DNA of 64,000 bases from Symbiodinium natans. Lineage: Eukaryota; Sar; Dinophyceae; Suessiales; Symbiodiniaceae. Below, piece by piece: positions 25,301 to 36,900 of this stretch. The notes beneath the pieces were generated by a model. The model ran no database searches and was not told the DNA's origin. It worked only from the letters and a program-made list of their open reading frames with translations. The translations under genes and the position numbers were made by a program. Each line of letters begins with the position of its first letter. The first letter of the stretch is position 1. Location of the stretch: the NCBI GenBank assembly GCA_905221605.1, contig CAJNDS010000913.1, positions 366,158-430,157 on the forward strand, in the 5' to 3' direction.

Positions 25301-27544
25301 CGCTCTGCACGGCTTTAAAAAAAGTGGGGGGCGCAGCCCCCCCCCCCCCCCCATTTGCAAACACAATGCTCACACGATGTTTTTCAACTAGTTTCTTGGG
25401 CTTTGAAGCACGCTTGGTACGGCTTAAAAGAAGCGGGGGGGGTTGGGGGGGGGGGGGGGGGGGCGCAGACCCCCCCGATTTGCAAACACCCTGCTCACAT
25501 GATGGGTGTCAACAAGTTTCCCGGGCTTTGAAGCACGCTCAGCACGGCTTAAAAAAAAGCGGGGGGGTTGGGGGGGGCGCAGCCGCCCCCATTTGCAAAC
25601 ACAATGCTCACACGATGTTTTTCAACTAGTTTCTTGGGCTTCGAAGCACGCTTCCTTTCTGCCTTCCTTGCTTCCTTCCTTTCTTCCTTCCTTTCTTCCT
25701 TTCTTGCTTCCTTCCTTTCTTCCTTCCCTCCTTTCTTCCTTCCTTCCTTCCTTCCTTGTTTTCTTCCTTTCTTTCATCCTTCCTTCCTTCCTTTCTTTCC
25801 TTCTTTCCTTCTAAAACCTACCAGAAATAACGCTTTCCTATGAAACCACAGAGAAATTACTGTTTTTCGTACGAAAAACCACGAAAATGCATCAAATCCT
25901 TTAAAAATATGGAGGGAATGGTGGTTTTCTTAGGAAAAACCAAGAAAAATCGACCAAAAAAAAAAAAAAAAAGACCCAAAAAAATAGGCCCTCCCTCCAA
26001 AAACCCGCTCTGGGGGACTTCTGTGGCCTTACGGTGCCTTACACCGTGATCCCCGAACGCATCCCATGCCAAAACAGCTTGCCCGAACTGAAGGAGGAGG
26101 CGCGCTAGCGTGACGTAGTCACAAGGCACAAGGTCATTGACCTCTTTGTCAAATTGGGAACACGCGCACCCCAAGCTCCCCTTTTTTGGGTCCCCAAGCT
26201 CCTCCAATCGTTTCTCTAGCGTGCACCTGAGCCGCTGTTCCTCGGCACAACTCATCTGCAAGGAAGCTTATTTTTGGTTTTGCTAGCAGGCTTCTGTCGG
26301 GCTTGAGAAGAGTTGCAGCTTAAGACTTAACATGGGCCTTTCAGAGGCAGGAAGCTAGCTACGGTCCGATTCCTCCGGCCGAGCTCGGAACCTTTGACAG
26401 CATGTCGCTCAGAGCCTCACAAAGGGGGGCCCCGACAAAACTGACAAAAGAGCTGCAAGCAGAGCTGCTTGCGAGGTGCCAAAAGGGGGGCCTTGTCATC
26501 TCTCATCTGCTTCTGTAGCAAGCTGACCTCCACGTGGCTCCGCCAAGGCTTCCCCAGCTTTTTTGCCTCCACTCCGCGGCCTTGTCTTTCCAAACGTGGA
26601 GTCTTGTCTTTGTGTCTTTGCCCTCCTCCTCCGGTCGATTCCAATCGCGAGCCGACACAGCTTGCAAATGAGCACCGTGCAAAGTGCAAAGGTACCTCGT
26701 GGTACCTCGCAAGCCGTTTTGTCTGTCGACATTGACGGCTTGCAATGGCTTGCACACTACCAGCCATACCGGAGAGGCTTCACGGTCCTCGAACTTGCTT
26801 CCAGTCTTGTCATTGAGGTCCTGCAACCTCGAGGCAGGGCACACTTCGAAGAGGAGGGCCATTTCCGAGTTCCGAGCTGAGCCCCTGACGCCACGATCTC
26901 CTCCTTCTGTCGGGTCACCGTGTGCTGAAGTCCAACGTTCTCGTCGTCCAGGGTCTCGCAGAACAAAATTTGGGGTTAATTTGGGTTAAACGAGATCTGG
27001 TGCTCAGCAGAAACGTGTTATTGTCTTTTCGCTTTTCGCTTGAAGATGTGGTCGCGGCTTGATTCGCATATGCCACCTTCTGAGGTAGCCTTTTGCGATG
27101 GCCACCCTAGCTTGGCGTGTGATGTGTCTGACACAGACGCAATACTGTACCCTACACTCTTGTGCGCGAGGCCTCTAAAACCTCTCTCATCATGAGAGCA
27201 TCTGCAAGCCAGAAGAGCTCAAGACGAGAAAAGAAGGAGCGCGCCTTGAGGCGCTCCTGGAGTTGCTGATTCTCCACCATCAGGTCCTTCGCGTCTGCGA
27301 ACGATTGATATAACAGAAACAAGGCCTTTGCCCTGCCCTGCCCAGCCTCCAGCTCCTGTGTCTGAGAATGGTCCTGAGACCAAGGAGAACCCTCAAAAGT
27401 GCTGTTGTTTCCAGCACACACGCGAAGACAAAGGAGGCAGAATCTACAACTCTTGTAGAGGAACGGGATATGAGAATCAGAGACGATCAGAGATATTCTG
27501 TTAGAAAGCAGCAAGGCAAAGTCACGAAAGTCACACGAGGCCAC
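19325..27544 (-). CDS. Long coiled-coil protein with C-terminal membrane anchor, exons
   Basis: Many same-strand segments have heptad character. They include FADAKDLMVENQQLQERLKA (27290-27225), LDDENVGLQHTVTRQKEEIV (26960-26890), SRLQDLNDKTGSKFE (26840-26790) and SHVEVSLLQKQMRDDKAPL (26545-26480). EEQRLRCTLEKRLEELGDPK (26245-26180) is followed by DASERLKEAREEI (23907-23865) across the inserted element. LLSQMQMIDDEAEEEA lies at 23035-22990, and RRLTESLQSELQA, WESEKESLTAELAAQ and ATAVSLEKALTEERR fall in the triplicated unit. VVELESELAKAK lies near 19840. The last exon, 19472-19325, reads RFQDEREQSSW and then a hydrophobic segment FLGALLGAAVCWLL before a stop. This resembles golgin/giantin-type tethers, long rods with a tail anchor. 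That all segments form one gene is inferred; the start is not found. Confidence 0.55.
19964..20078. repeat. ACACAG / AC / AAAC microsatellite
   Basis: A run of (ACACAG)n passes into (AC)n and then (AAAC/ACAC)n. It yields cysteine/valine-rich minus-strand open frames of no significance. It falls inside an intron of the coiled-coil gene. Confidence 0.92.
20745..22800 (-). repeat. Three-fold tandem duplication of an exon-bearing unit
   Basis: Units start at about 20745, 21635 and 22493, giving periods near 890 and 858 bp. Units 1 and 2 are nearly identical for about 600 bp; unit 3 is shorter and more diverged. Each unit carries minus-strand coding segments ending in SLEKALTEERRG and WESEKESLTAELAAQ, and units 1 and 2 also carry RRLTESLQSELQA. 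The duplication therefore lengthened the coiled-coil gene, or left duplicate exons that are partly unused. Confidence 0.82.
24100..25650. repeat. Alternating A/B satellite monomers with G7-C7 hairpins
   Basis: About 14 monomers of roughly 100-120 bp alternate. Type A carries AAACACCCTGCTCACATGAT and type B AAACACAATGCTCACACGAT; both share TTTCTTGGGCTTTGAAGC and a GGGGGGTTGGGGG run followed by GCGCAG and a C-run. The G-run, GCGCAG and C-run form a strong hairpin in every monomer. The same family recurs at 34680-36300 and 62640-64000. Open frames rich in KSGGVGG and HLQTPCSH on both strands are artefacts of the array. Confidence 0.93.
25650..25812. repeat. TTCC/TTTC microsatellite, copy 1
   Basis: Pyrimidine tract of CTTCCTTT variants between the satellite array and the right inverted end of element copy 1. 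The same tract stands at the same place in copy 2. Confidence 0.92.
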
Positions 27545-27628
27545 GGCCAGCTGGCCCCTCCTCCCCGAGCCTGATGGAAAAATGAACTCTTGCCGGCTTT
27601 GCCACGCTTCCTACATTGCAACTTCTGA

Positions 27629-27630
<2 letters not shown>

Positions 27631-27664
<34 letters not shown>
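27631..27664. repeat. GA microsatellite
   Basis: Fifteen uninterrupted GA units, probably within an intron of a minus-strand gene. Confidence 0.95.
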
Positions 27665-27666
<2 letters not shown>

Positions 27667-30600
27667 CCTACAACACTACTTCTATGAGGATGGTGCAAAG
27701 CCCCCGGTAAGACCCTTGCGAGGATAGATTGGATAGTCCACATCGTTTTCAAGCCTCGCAAGGCAAGAAGCTCCTCTCTCTGGCACACACTCCCCGACGT
27801 TGCGTGGCATCGAGGGTCTGGCTCTTGCCGATCATCATTCTCCTACCAGGAAAGCACACATGTCCGTGCAACGCAATCAACCTCCGCTTGGAACCCCGCT
27901 TGGAACCCCCTCGACTTTGCTTCGCTGAAGGCTCCGAGGTCAAAGCACAGCCCAACCGTTGCCCAGCCATCGCTTAACATCTCTTACACCCGCTGCTTTC
28001 GGGGAACTCCGGGCTGTATAGCCTCAAGACTCCCCGAGTCTTCTTACCGCGCGCAGCAAAAGCTCGCAGCAGAGTAGCTTCTCTTGCATGCAAAGTTTTC
28101 ATTTGCAAGACTTGGAGAGGAGCTCCTGGAGCGCCATGGGCAGGATTCATCAGCTCTTCGCGAGGGCACGCATCGCGCCGGAACCCCCCGGTATTTTTCT
28201 GCAGGCTTCAGCAGCTGACCGGTTATTTGGCAATTCTAGGATATGCCGGCACCTGTACCGGTCGCGCTCCATTCACATGCGTGAGCCTACAGCTACGGGC
28301 TCCCTCTGCGCCAACATCCCAATTGCCACAGTTGCCACCACTTGTTCCTACCTGCATGGCCCACGCTCTGGAAAAAAAGCAGCGGCCGCAAATCTCACGC
28401 GCTGACACATCACAGGTGCGAACCCAAGCAAGCTGCTGCAGTCACTGCAGTCACCTACTGTAGTCTCAAGGGTATGAGATGGTGCGGCAAGCGCACCCAA
28501 CCAGCGCCAGCTGCACAGATAGCAGCGGCAGCAACACGGTCAGTATGACCTGGCAGGGCTTTTTGGGGGTTGATAACTTGGGTTTAGGCCCAGGGCCCAG
28601 GTCACATTGCACTGCGCAGGCTCATGTCTAGCTGTTGTGGGGGTCAGCTCAACCCTGTCGGTATGACCACGAGAGTCGTGGACGCATACCTGCAGGTCAC
28701 TAGCAAATTGAGCTGGGCAGTCCTCCAAAAGCGAATCCGAACAGAATCCGAGCAGACTCCATGTACTAAATGTAGCTTTCTATAGCTGAGACGCTCCATC
28801 CAGTCTCGGCTGCCCCTCCATCCAAGCCAGAAGGATGCCAGGCTCAGGAAGCTGGAGAAGAGGATCCTTATTAGAGCAAAAACCCTTCTCGCGGTTTCTC
28901 GGGGCCTCTTTCGGGGGGCTTACAGTGTACCCGTCACCAGCATGATCGGCATCAGCATCACAACCGGCGGCAGCTGCGGACACACGGAGAGCCTTCTGCA
29001 ACACATATGCAGCAAGTATGCAGCAACTTGAATGGCTTGAATGGTACTGCAAGATTGCAACTCGAGCTTCCCCCCCCGGCCTCAAGAAGAGGAGGGTACT
29101 AAACCTCAGATGCTCACACAAAGAAGGATGTAGCGTGCCCCGCGGAAAAAAGGGAATGGCATGCGTGCGTTAGGGTCCATGGTTCGGTCATTGAGCAAAC
29201 TTCTTCGTCACCTGTAAGACTCGACAAACCAGACTTCATGTCACGCCACCGTGACAGATTGCAACCCGTCACCTTGCCAACGGCCGTCCCCTTCTAGGGT
29301 TCCTAGTAGAAAGCGTTAGACACAGCGTTCCCCCTGGCGCAGCTCTCACCACAGTTCGAGGGCACCCTTCACCGCCCTCCCTTTTTCTTTTGAAGACAAT
29401 AAAGATAAACTTGTGGGGGGGGGGGGGGGGGGGGGGGGGGTAGGGCGCTTTCTCAGATATTGTGGCTCCCTCACATTTTCAAACGCAACAGTTCCCGGGT
29501 CCCCGGACAGGCCCAGCGGGATCCACAAGAACAAGCTGGAGCCAATGCAGCCTCGAATTCGGTCAGAAAGAGTCAGAATAAGTCAACGTGGTACTGAGAT
29601 GGAGAGAGCGTTTGCCCCGTTTCCTTCGCTCAGCGGCTCAGCAGCGGGGCGCTCTGTCTGCAACGCTGGGTCTTGGGCTGGATGAGCACGATCGCCGTCG
29701 CAGGATGCTTAAACCACACGTCCTGGAACTTGGAAACTGAGACTGAAAATGGAGGGAGTGAGATAAACCCGTGAAGCTCTGCTTCAAGGCCCACGCAACG
29801 CTGCAAGCCAGAAGGCCAGGAAGGGCGGCAGGTACTTCAACCAAGGCCTAAAACAGAACTGTCAGATCTTGAGGGCACTGAAAGCACTGAGCACTGGCGG
29901 AGCACCAGCCCTCTCAGCTCGGTCAGCTCGGGCCCTGAACCACGGGAGCTTCAGGTCCTCCTGAAGAGTGGCCGCCGTCAGGGGCACCTCACACGGAGGC
30001 CCTTGCTCGGAGCCCTTCCCAAGAAGGGGGTGGGATGCTGGGAAACTGACTTAAACGGCTTCTCCAAGATGACCAAACAATACCCCCAACACTCCGAGAC
30101 CCCCGAATACCCCCGAGACGTCGCCACAACACAGGCCGAGGAGCTACTGCTGAACCAAAGATGAGCACCTGGCGACCAAGCTCGAGGCTAAAGAACACTC
30201 CAGGAGAACACTGATGAACGCTGCAGGACCACTGCAAGAACATAGAGACATATAGAGACAAACGGGTGATGAGGTTGCGTCTGCTGACCAATATGGGACG
30301 CTTGCGCCACGCTTGGGACCAACCCCCAAATGGCACCATCAGGCATTCGCAAGGCGAGCTGAGGAGAAGGAACCTCCGCACGAAAACAACACTTTTGACC
30401 CATCTTCTCTCTCCCCTTCCACTCACAAAATACAAGGCGCTCTCTGAAGCACTCCGAGGCCAGGGCCACCTCACGGTGCCCTGCAAGCGATTCCAGTAGA
30501 AGGTCCTCTCACAGAGAGAAGCCCGGCACCAGAAGCCCCCCCCTAAACCCGCGTCTCAGCGCTTCCAGATTTCACTCACTTCCTTTGCGTCATGTTGTGT

Positions 30601-30892
30601 TTGTTTCATTCGTTACCGTCTTCTCACTGTTTCTCATTTGTCACAGTTCATTTTGCCTCCTTTCGGCCTTTCTCAGCCGATTTCCTCTGTGCCGTGCGAT
30701 TTGCTTTCAACTTGCCGCCCGGTCTCCAGCCGGTGCTGCTGCGCTGAAGGTAGATGGTGAACCTTCGAAAGCAAGGCAGCAGACAATATCCCTCGAGAAG
30801 CGCCCTCGAAACTCCAAAACTTCGGAACCAGACGTGATGGCCGCCGAGATCAGCACGAAGACCTGGCGCGCTGACGCCCAAAAGCTTGCCAA

Positions 30893-31268
30893 GTGCCAAG
30901 GATTCAAGGACTCCCCCTGCACCTCAAAGACAAAGAACGGGGCAAGGATGATGTAGAAGGACCTGATAAGAAGGAGATGTTCCGGGAAGTATGGCTCTTA
31001 CGGCGACCTTTTCTGGGCGGCGGACGTGTGCAGAACCTCCAAGAGCTGAAGCCACAAGAGCGTGCTACTGGAAATCAAGGACCTGAGAAAGACATCGCCA
31101 TCTCGCGCACGAAAGCCGCTGTCTTCAACGAGCCTCACTGAAGAGGACTCGCCGAGGACTCGCCGGACGCTCCCCTCCGAGACCCGTGCAAGCAGAAGAG
31201 GCAGTGGCCGAAGCGCACGAGGAAGTAGTTCAGGGCACGACTCGGAAAGAGATCGACACATGTTGTGA
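30893..31268 (+). CDS. Possible plus-strand Ser/Arg-rich coding segment
   Basis: Two overlapping plus frames read KKEMFREVWLLRRPFLGGGR and LLEIKDLRKTSPSRARKPLS, the latter going on to an RS-rich tail (RASRRGSGRSARGSSSGHDS) and a stop at 31268. The charged composition is protein-like, but the complementary strand gives a Leu-rich open frame over the same bases. Strand is therefore uncertain, and every other gene here is on minus. Confidence 0.25.
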
Positions 31269-31399
31269 GGACTGAACGTCTGCTGAAGCTTAAACCTCTT
31301 CGTCACCACAAGTCGCCATGTCTCACTTACGTCACACTATGTCACTGGCGCAGGACTTATCACGGTGTGTTCCAAGCTATGTAGAAAAAACGACGAGAA

Positions 31400-32206
31400 A
31401 GGGATGACATGGCAAGGATGCCAAGTGCAAAAACAATCCGAAGACTTCTTCTTGGAAATGACTTCTTCAAGTGTGCAGAGGAATATTCAGCAGCTACTTC
31501 TCTGGACTTGGGCTCTGGCAGCCGCCGCTGCTTGCGCTCCTGCTCACGTGCCTCTTCCAAGGTGCCCGGGTGGCGAAAGCGAAGGCTACACGCTACGTCG
31601 AAAGCTCTGTCCCCTCAAAACTCTCAAACGAAAGAAAACCTTTGCAAGGTCTTGAGTCACGTCTTGTCTCCTGTCAGCTCTTGTAAGAGCTTGCTTCTCC
31701 TTTGCACACTTCTAAGCCCATATGAAGAGACTGTAGAGAACAGCCGAGCGTCGGAGTGGAATTCCCCTTTCCCTTCCCCCTCCTTGGTCTTCAGACTTCA
31801 CACGAATTGAAGACCACGTTCCCGTGGCATCCTCCCACAATTCCTTCAATTCCTGGGCGACCAAGCTGACAAACCCAAGCGACGCCTGCTCCCCACGTTG
31901 TTGCAGCTCGTTTCGGGCCTATGAGCTGTCAAGAGAGCCCGATGACAGACACAAAGCACAACAACCGCAACAACTGGTCTGGGACTGTGGCTATTTCCAA
32001 GTCCAGTAGATGCTCACGACCTGAGGCACGCTTGCCGCGGAGACAATGCTTTGGCCAGGGTCAGGCCTCCCAAAAAAGACCTGAAACCTGAGATCTTGTA
32101 AGTGTCCCCAGTCCCCAGCGGGTCCCCCATGTGTTTCCACCCTGCGTTCGCCAAGCTTGCGGCGCTTGAAAACGTACAGCTGGCGAGGATGGAACTGTTG
32201 ATGCAT
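31400..32206 (-). CDS. Unassigned gene, several exons
   Basis: Three convincing minus-strand segments. One at 32190-32010 reads HPRQLYVFKRRKLGERRVET, then GDWGHLQDLRFQVFFGRPDP and SIVSAASVPQVVSIYW. One at 31922-31810 follows a CTCATAG acceptor and reads ARNELQQRGEQASLGFVSLV and AQELKELWEDA. One at 31557-31410 reads EEAREQERKQRRLPEPKSRE and VAAEYSSAHLKKSFPRRSL. Composition and the flanking AG acceptors support coding. I do not recognise the family; the second and third parts are helical and probably coiled coil. Confidence 0.45.
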
Positions 32207-32547
32207 GGCCTTGGAGAAGTTGACTCACGTCTTCAGTCTCTGAATCTTTCTGAAGTCATGAGATAAAGCCGAGGGAGACTGCCTGAGACGGCCAGCGAAA
32301 AGGCATCAAAGGCTCTGGCCATCCATGTCAGCAGCATCGCTCTGTGCGTAAACGATGCCTGCGCATGTCTCGGATGCATTCCGTTGACGGAGCTGCGTGG
32401 AATGCTGCAGGCTCTCCGCGAAACTCTGGGAAAGACGGAAAGACAGAGACGAGGCACGCTGAAGTCGTTGCGCAGCAGCATCTGCCACAGCTCGGGATGC
32501 TCCGACCTGGTACTCTGACTTTGGCAGGGCCCCCATATTTACTGGCA

Positions 32548-32618
32548 CAGAGAGAGAAAGAGAGAAAGAGAGAGAGAGAGCGGGAGAGAGAGAGAGAGAG
32601 CGAATGAGAGAGAAAGAG
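32548..32618. repeat. GA-rich microsatellite
   Basis: Interrupted (GA)n and GAAA units. Confidence 0.92.
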
Positions 32619-32738
32619 CCTAATGAGCAAAACACAAACAAAAAGGGGCCCTCGCAGCTTTGACATCCTCTGGCAGGCAGAGCTGACGCATCCTGGTGGG
32701 GGTGCGCTTCTTGTTTCTTCGCTCGGCGCTCCTTTGGT

Positions 32739-32798
32739 CTCTGCATCTCTGCATCTCTGCATCTCTGCATCTCTGCATCTCTGCATCTCTGCATCTCG
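32739..32798. repeat. CTCTGCAT octanucleotide microsatellite
   Basis: Seven perfect copies of an 8-bp unit. On the minus strand it reads as a repeated RDAEMQRC peptide, because three units make 24 bp. It could be a peptide repeat if that frame is used, but more likely it is intronic. Confidence 0.95.
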
Positions 32799-33071
32799 CT
32801 CTCTGTTTAACGCGACCCATCTCCTGACAGCTCGGTGGCTTCCAGGTTCCCCAAGACTCGTTGCCAGCACCTGCAGGGCATCAACAGCCGCGCTCCCCAA
32901 AAAGTTTGATATCCCCCGGAAACTTCCCCCCGAAAACCCCTAGATTCCACCTTAGGTGACCCCCCCAACAAATTGCTCCTTTCATTCGCAGCACTGGTGT
33001 CAAGGCGGCCAAGGCACTCATCCGGCAAGGTCTCCAATCGCCTCTTCGGAGCCTTAACATGGGAGGTAGAG

Positions 33072-33106
<35 letters not shown>

Positions 33107-33116
33107 CGCGCGCGCT
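33072..33116. repeat. GT/GC dinucleotide tract
   Basis: (GT)n passing into (GC)n with potential to form Z-DNA. Confidence 0.95.
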
Positions 33117-33917
33117 CTGTTTTGATTGAGATTCCTCACAACTGTTTTCAGCTCCACACAGGCGGACGGAGTGCGTCTTTGGCACCTCCAAAGACGCAGA
33201 GTCTCCCCCAGTGTACCCCCCGAAAGCCCTGACAGCCCCAAAGACCCTCCACCGATGTTCTGGCCTCCTGCGGTCGCCATGTGACTACCGCGTCACCCTA
33301 TAAGGCCCCTTCTGCTGAATTGTGACTCCGCACTGCAGTCTGTTGCGCTGAGCAGTGGAGAGCTGCTGCATGCCAGGAGAGGAAGCGCTCTTGCCAGGTG
33401 CTTGCTCGGTGCCTCGTATCTGCCTCGAGTTTGGTTTTGGGGTAGTTCCCCTTGTAAGTCTTGTAGGATTCTGTATAAGGCCTTCAACCACTTCACGCTT
33501 CCCAAAAGGCGGCGGCGCTCAAAACGGTTGCCTAGAGACCCACTTCAGAGAGTCTTCCGGACAGACATGCGCAGATATGTCCCCCCTTCTCTGAGTATAA
33601 GACACACCCAATATATCAGCATGCCAAAAGACGCCCTTCCTCCCCAGGCGTGCGGAGTCGTGTTCTCCCTTTTGCTGTCCCGCTCTCCAAAGACCGAAAA
33701 GGTGTGAGACGCTTTCTGGAGAGCTCCTAGTTTCAGGGTACTCTCTGAATTTCCTAGAGAGTGAGACGGGTGAGAATGAGTTGGTGCTGGATGGGGACAA
33801 GACATACTTACTCCCCCCCTGCTGCTTCTACTATAAGTTGCACTACAAGAAGGCAAAATCCTATGCGTAGTTTTTTGGTATGGAGGTGCTCTAAGAGGCT
33901 CCTTAGAAAGGACTCGA

Positions 33918-36900
33918 CTAAGCCAAGTTGTCCGGCTCCAGGAAGAGCCGCCGGGAGCGGCGGAAGGCCCTCTCGAAGCGCTGCAGCGTCGCCACGAAGG
34001 CCTCGTCCTTGTCCAAGGCCGGGTCGATGTGCTCCAACGTGGTCTTCAGAGACATCCTCGGGAAGAGAGGAGCGACCGACAACTTTTTTGAAGCGGCTGG
34101 CAAGCTACCTGATCTGACTTTCCCCCCAAGAGCCAGCTTCTCAACAGGAGTCATGGGCTGAAACAACTCTTCTATCTCTTCTATCTCCCTGGCCATTCCT
34201 TGCAGAGACACCTGTGCCTCTCACCATGCTCACATCTTGCTTGCCAAGCAGCAGCATGTCCTTCAGGTTTTCGAAGGCGCTGAGAAGCTCGTTTGCATGG
34301 TCTGCTGCTTTCTGTGCGAGGTCGCCTCACCCAAAGTGTGACAAGACATGCTTCGGAACGGAGATTCGCCGCCAATCTGCAGAGCGGGTGGAGTTTTTTT
34401 TTGGGTCTTTTTTTTTTTTTGTTTTTTTTTTTTTTTGGTCTTTTTTTTTTTGATTTTCTTGGTTTTCTCTAGGAAAAACCCTACTTTCCTTACATTTTGG
34501 ACGGATTTTCTGTCATTTCCCTTAGGTTTTCGTTGGTTTTTCATAGGGAAAAACCTATTTTTTTACATTTTGGACGGATTTCCTGTAATTTCCCTTAGGT
34601 TTTCCTTGGTTTTTCCTAGGGGGAAAACCCTATTTTCCTTACATTTTGGACAGATATCCTGTCATTTCCTTCGTTTCTTGGGCTTTGAAGCACGCTTGGT
34701 ACGGCTTAAAAGAAGCGGGGGGGGTTGGGGGGGGGGGCGCAGCCCCCCCACTTGCAAACACCTCTTGGGCTTTGAAGCACGCTCTGCGCGGCTTCCAAAA
34801 AAAAAGAGCGGGGGGGTTGGGGGGGGTCTCACACGATGCTTTTCAACTAGTTTCTTGGGCTTTGAAGCAAGCTTGGTACGACTTAAAAGAAGCGGGGGGG
34901 GTTGGGGGAAAACACAGCCCCGCTCCCCCATTTGCAAACACCCTGCTCACATGACGGGTGTCAACAAGTTTCTTGGGCTTTGAAGCACGCTCGGCACGGT
35001 TTGAAAAAAAACGAGGTTTTCGTTGGTTTTTCCTAAGGAAACCCTCTTCTGATTACATTTTGGACGGATTTCGTCAAACGTCAAAGCGTACGTTGCTTTT
35101 CCTTAGTTTGTCCTAGGGAAAACCCTATTTGGTTCGTTTTCTTGGCTTCTATCATTCCCTCTACATTTTCATCGGATTCATACTTTTTGTTCAACTAGTT
35201 TCTCGAGCTTTGAAGCACGCTTGGTACGGCTTAAAAGAAGCGGGGGGGCGCAGCCCCCCCCCCCCCCCATTTGCAAACACCCTGCTCACATGATGGGTGT
35301 CAACAAGTTTCTCGGGCTTCGAAGCACGCTCTGCACGGCTTAAAAAAGCGGGGGGGTTGGGGCTTTGAAGCACGCTTGGTACAGCTTAAAAGAAGCGGGG
35401 GGGTTGGGGGGGCTGTGCCCCCCATTTGCAAACACCCTGCTCACATGATGGGTTTCAACTACTTTCTTGCGCTTTGGCTGAAAAAAAGCGGGGGGGTTGG
35501 GGGGGGCGCAGCCCCCCCCATTTGCAATGCTCACACGATGTTTTTCAACTAGTTTCTTGGGCTTTGAAGCACGCTTGGTACGGCTTAAAAGAAGCGGGGG
35601 GGGTTGGGGGAGGGGCGCAGCCCCCCCCCCATTTGCAAACACCCTGCTCACATGATGGGTGTCAACAAGTTTCTTGGGCTTTGAAGCGCGCTCTGCACGG
35701 TTTACAAAAAGCGGGGGGGTTGGGGGGGGCGCAGCCCCCCCCATTTGCAAACACAATGCTCACACGATGCTTTTCAACTAGTTTCTTGGGCTTTGAAGCA
35801 CGCTTGGTACGGCTTAAAAGAAGCGGGGGTTGGGGGGGCTGTGCCCCCCATCTGCAAACACCCTGCTCACATGATGGGTTTCAACTAGTTTCTTGGGCTT
35901 CGGCTGATAAAAAGCGGGGGGGTTGGCGGGGGCGCAGCCCCCCCCATTTGCAAACACAATGCTCACGATGTTTTTCAACTAGTTTCTTGGGCTTTGCGTA
36001 CGCCCCGCAGCCCCCCATTTGCAAACACCCTGCTCACATGATGGGTTTCAACAGTTTCTTGGGCTTTGAAGCGCGCTCTGCACGGCTTAAAAAAAAAGCG
36101 GGGGGGTTGGGGGGGGGCGCAGCCCCCCCCCATTTGCAAACACAATGCTCACACGATGCTTTTCAACAAGTTTCTTGGGCTTTGAAGCACGCTCAGCACG
36201 GCTTAAAAAAAAGCGGGGGGGGTTGGGGGGGGCGCAGCCCCCCCATTTGCAAACACAATGCTCACACGATGTTTTTCAACTAGTTTCTTGGGCTTCGAAG
36301 CACGCTTCCTTTCTTCCTTCCTTGCTTCCTTCCTTCTTCCTTCCTTTCTTCCTTCCTTGCTTCCTTCCTTTCCTCCTTCCCTCCTTTCTTCCTTCCTTCC
36401 TTTCTTCCTTGCTTGTTTTCTTCCTTTCTTTCATCCTTCCTTCCTTCCTTTCTTTCCTTCTTTCCTTCTAAAACCTACCAGAAATAACGCTTTCCTATGA
36501 AACCACAGAGAAATTACTGTTTTTCGTACGAAAAACCACGAAAATGCATCAAATCCTTTAAAAATATGGAGGGAATGGTGGTTTTCTTAGGAAAAACCAA
36601 GAAAATCGACCAAAAAAAAAAAATGCCCCAAAAAAAAAAAAAAAAGACCCCAAAAAATAGGCCCTCCGATTGAAAGCTCCATAAGGCCATGCGTTTGAGA
36701 GTCTTGAGAGTTCGCCTCGGCTTCCTGCCGAGAAGCGTCTGGAACAAGCAGACCCGGATTGGGCCTCCTTCCCCCTAAACGCTTTCGAGTACCGGGAAGG
36801 TAACACCGGGCAAAGGCAAGGCAATTCGGGGCGGAAGCTGTGCCGCCAGAAACTTTCAAACCCGAGCAGGCGTCCAGCTAACCTTCTCACTCAAACTTTG

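Larger units (their letters stand above)
23917..25993. mobile_element. 2.08-kb inserted element with inverted ends, copy 1, in a coding exon
   Basis: The left end reads GGGTGGAG then T-run, GGGTC, more T, TTGGTCGATTTTCTTGG. The right end is the inverted counterpart, CCAAGAAAAATCGACC, A-run, GACCC, ending TAGGCCCTC. The inside holds an A/B satellite array and a TTCC-rich tract. A 10-bp direct duplication, CCTCCAAAAA, flanks it (23907-23916 and 25994-26003). Outside, the minus strand reads VPQSGFLE on one side and FLEDASERLKEA on the other, in the same frame. Removing the element plus one duplicate restores a continuous exon. A GA or GC donor next to GGAGGGCC and the AG at the inner duplicate would let it splice as an intron. 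No transposase is inside, so it is non-autonomous. Confidence 0.82.
27545..31350. other. Mostly unassigned stretch
   Basis: A few exon-like pieces can be seen: minus-strand REELLALRGLKTMWTIQSIL near 27785-27725, LLQLPEPGILLAWMEGQ near 28860-28800, and a plus-strand Ser/Arg-rich frame at 30893-31268. It also holds a GA microsatellite at 27631-27664 and a 23-nt G-run at about 29417-29439. No family could be named. Confidence 0.35.

Noticed and set aside
24031-25843. Many open frames of 60-290 codons with KSGGVGG, PPPICKHPAHMMG and similar peptides, also at 34.6-36.5 and 62.6-64 kb
   Set aside because: They follow the satellite monomers in several frames and both strands at once; indels in the G/C runs shift them freely, so they are not genes.
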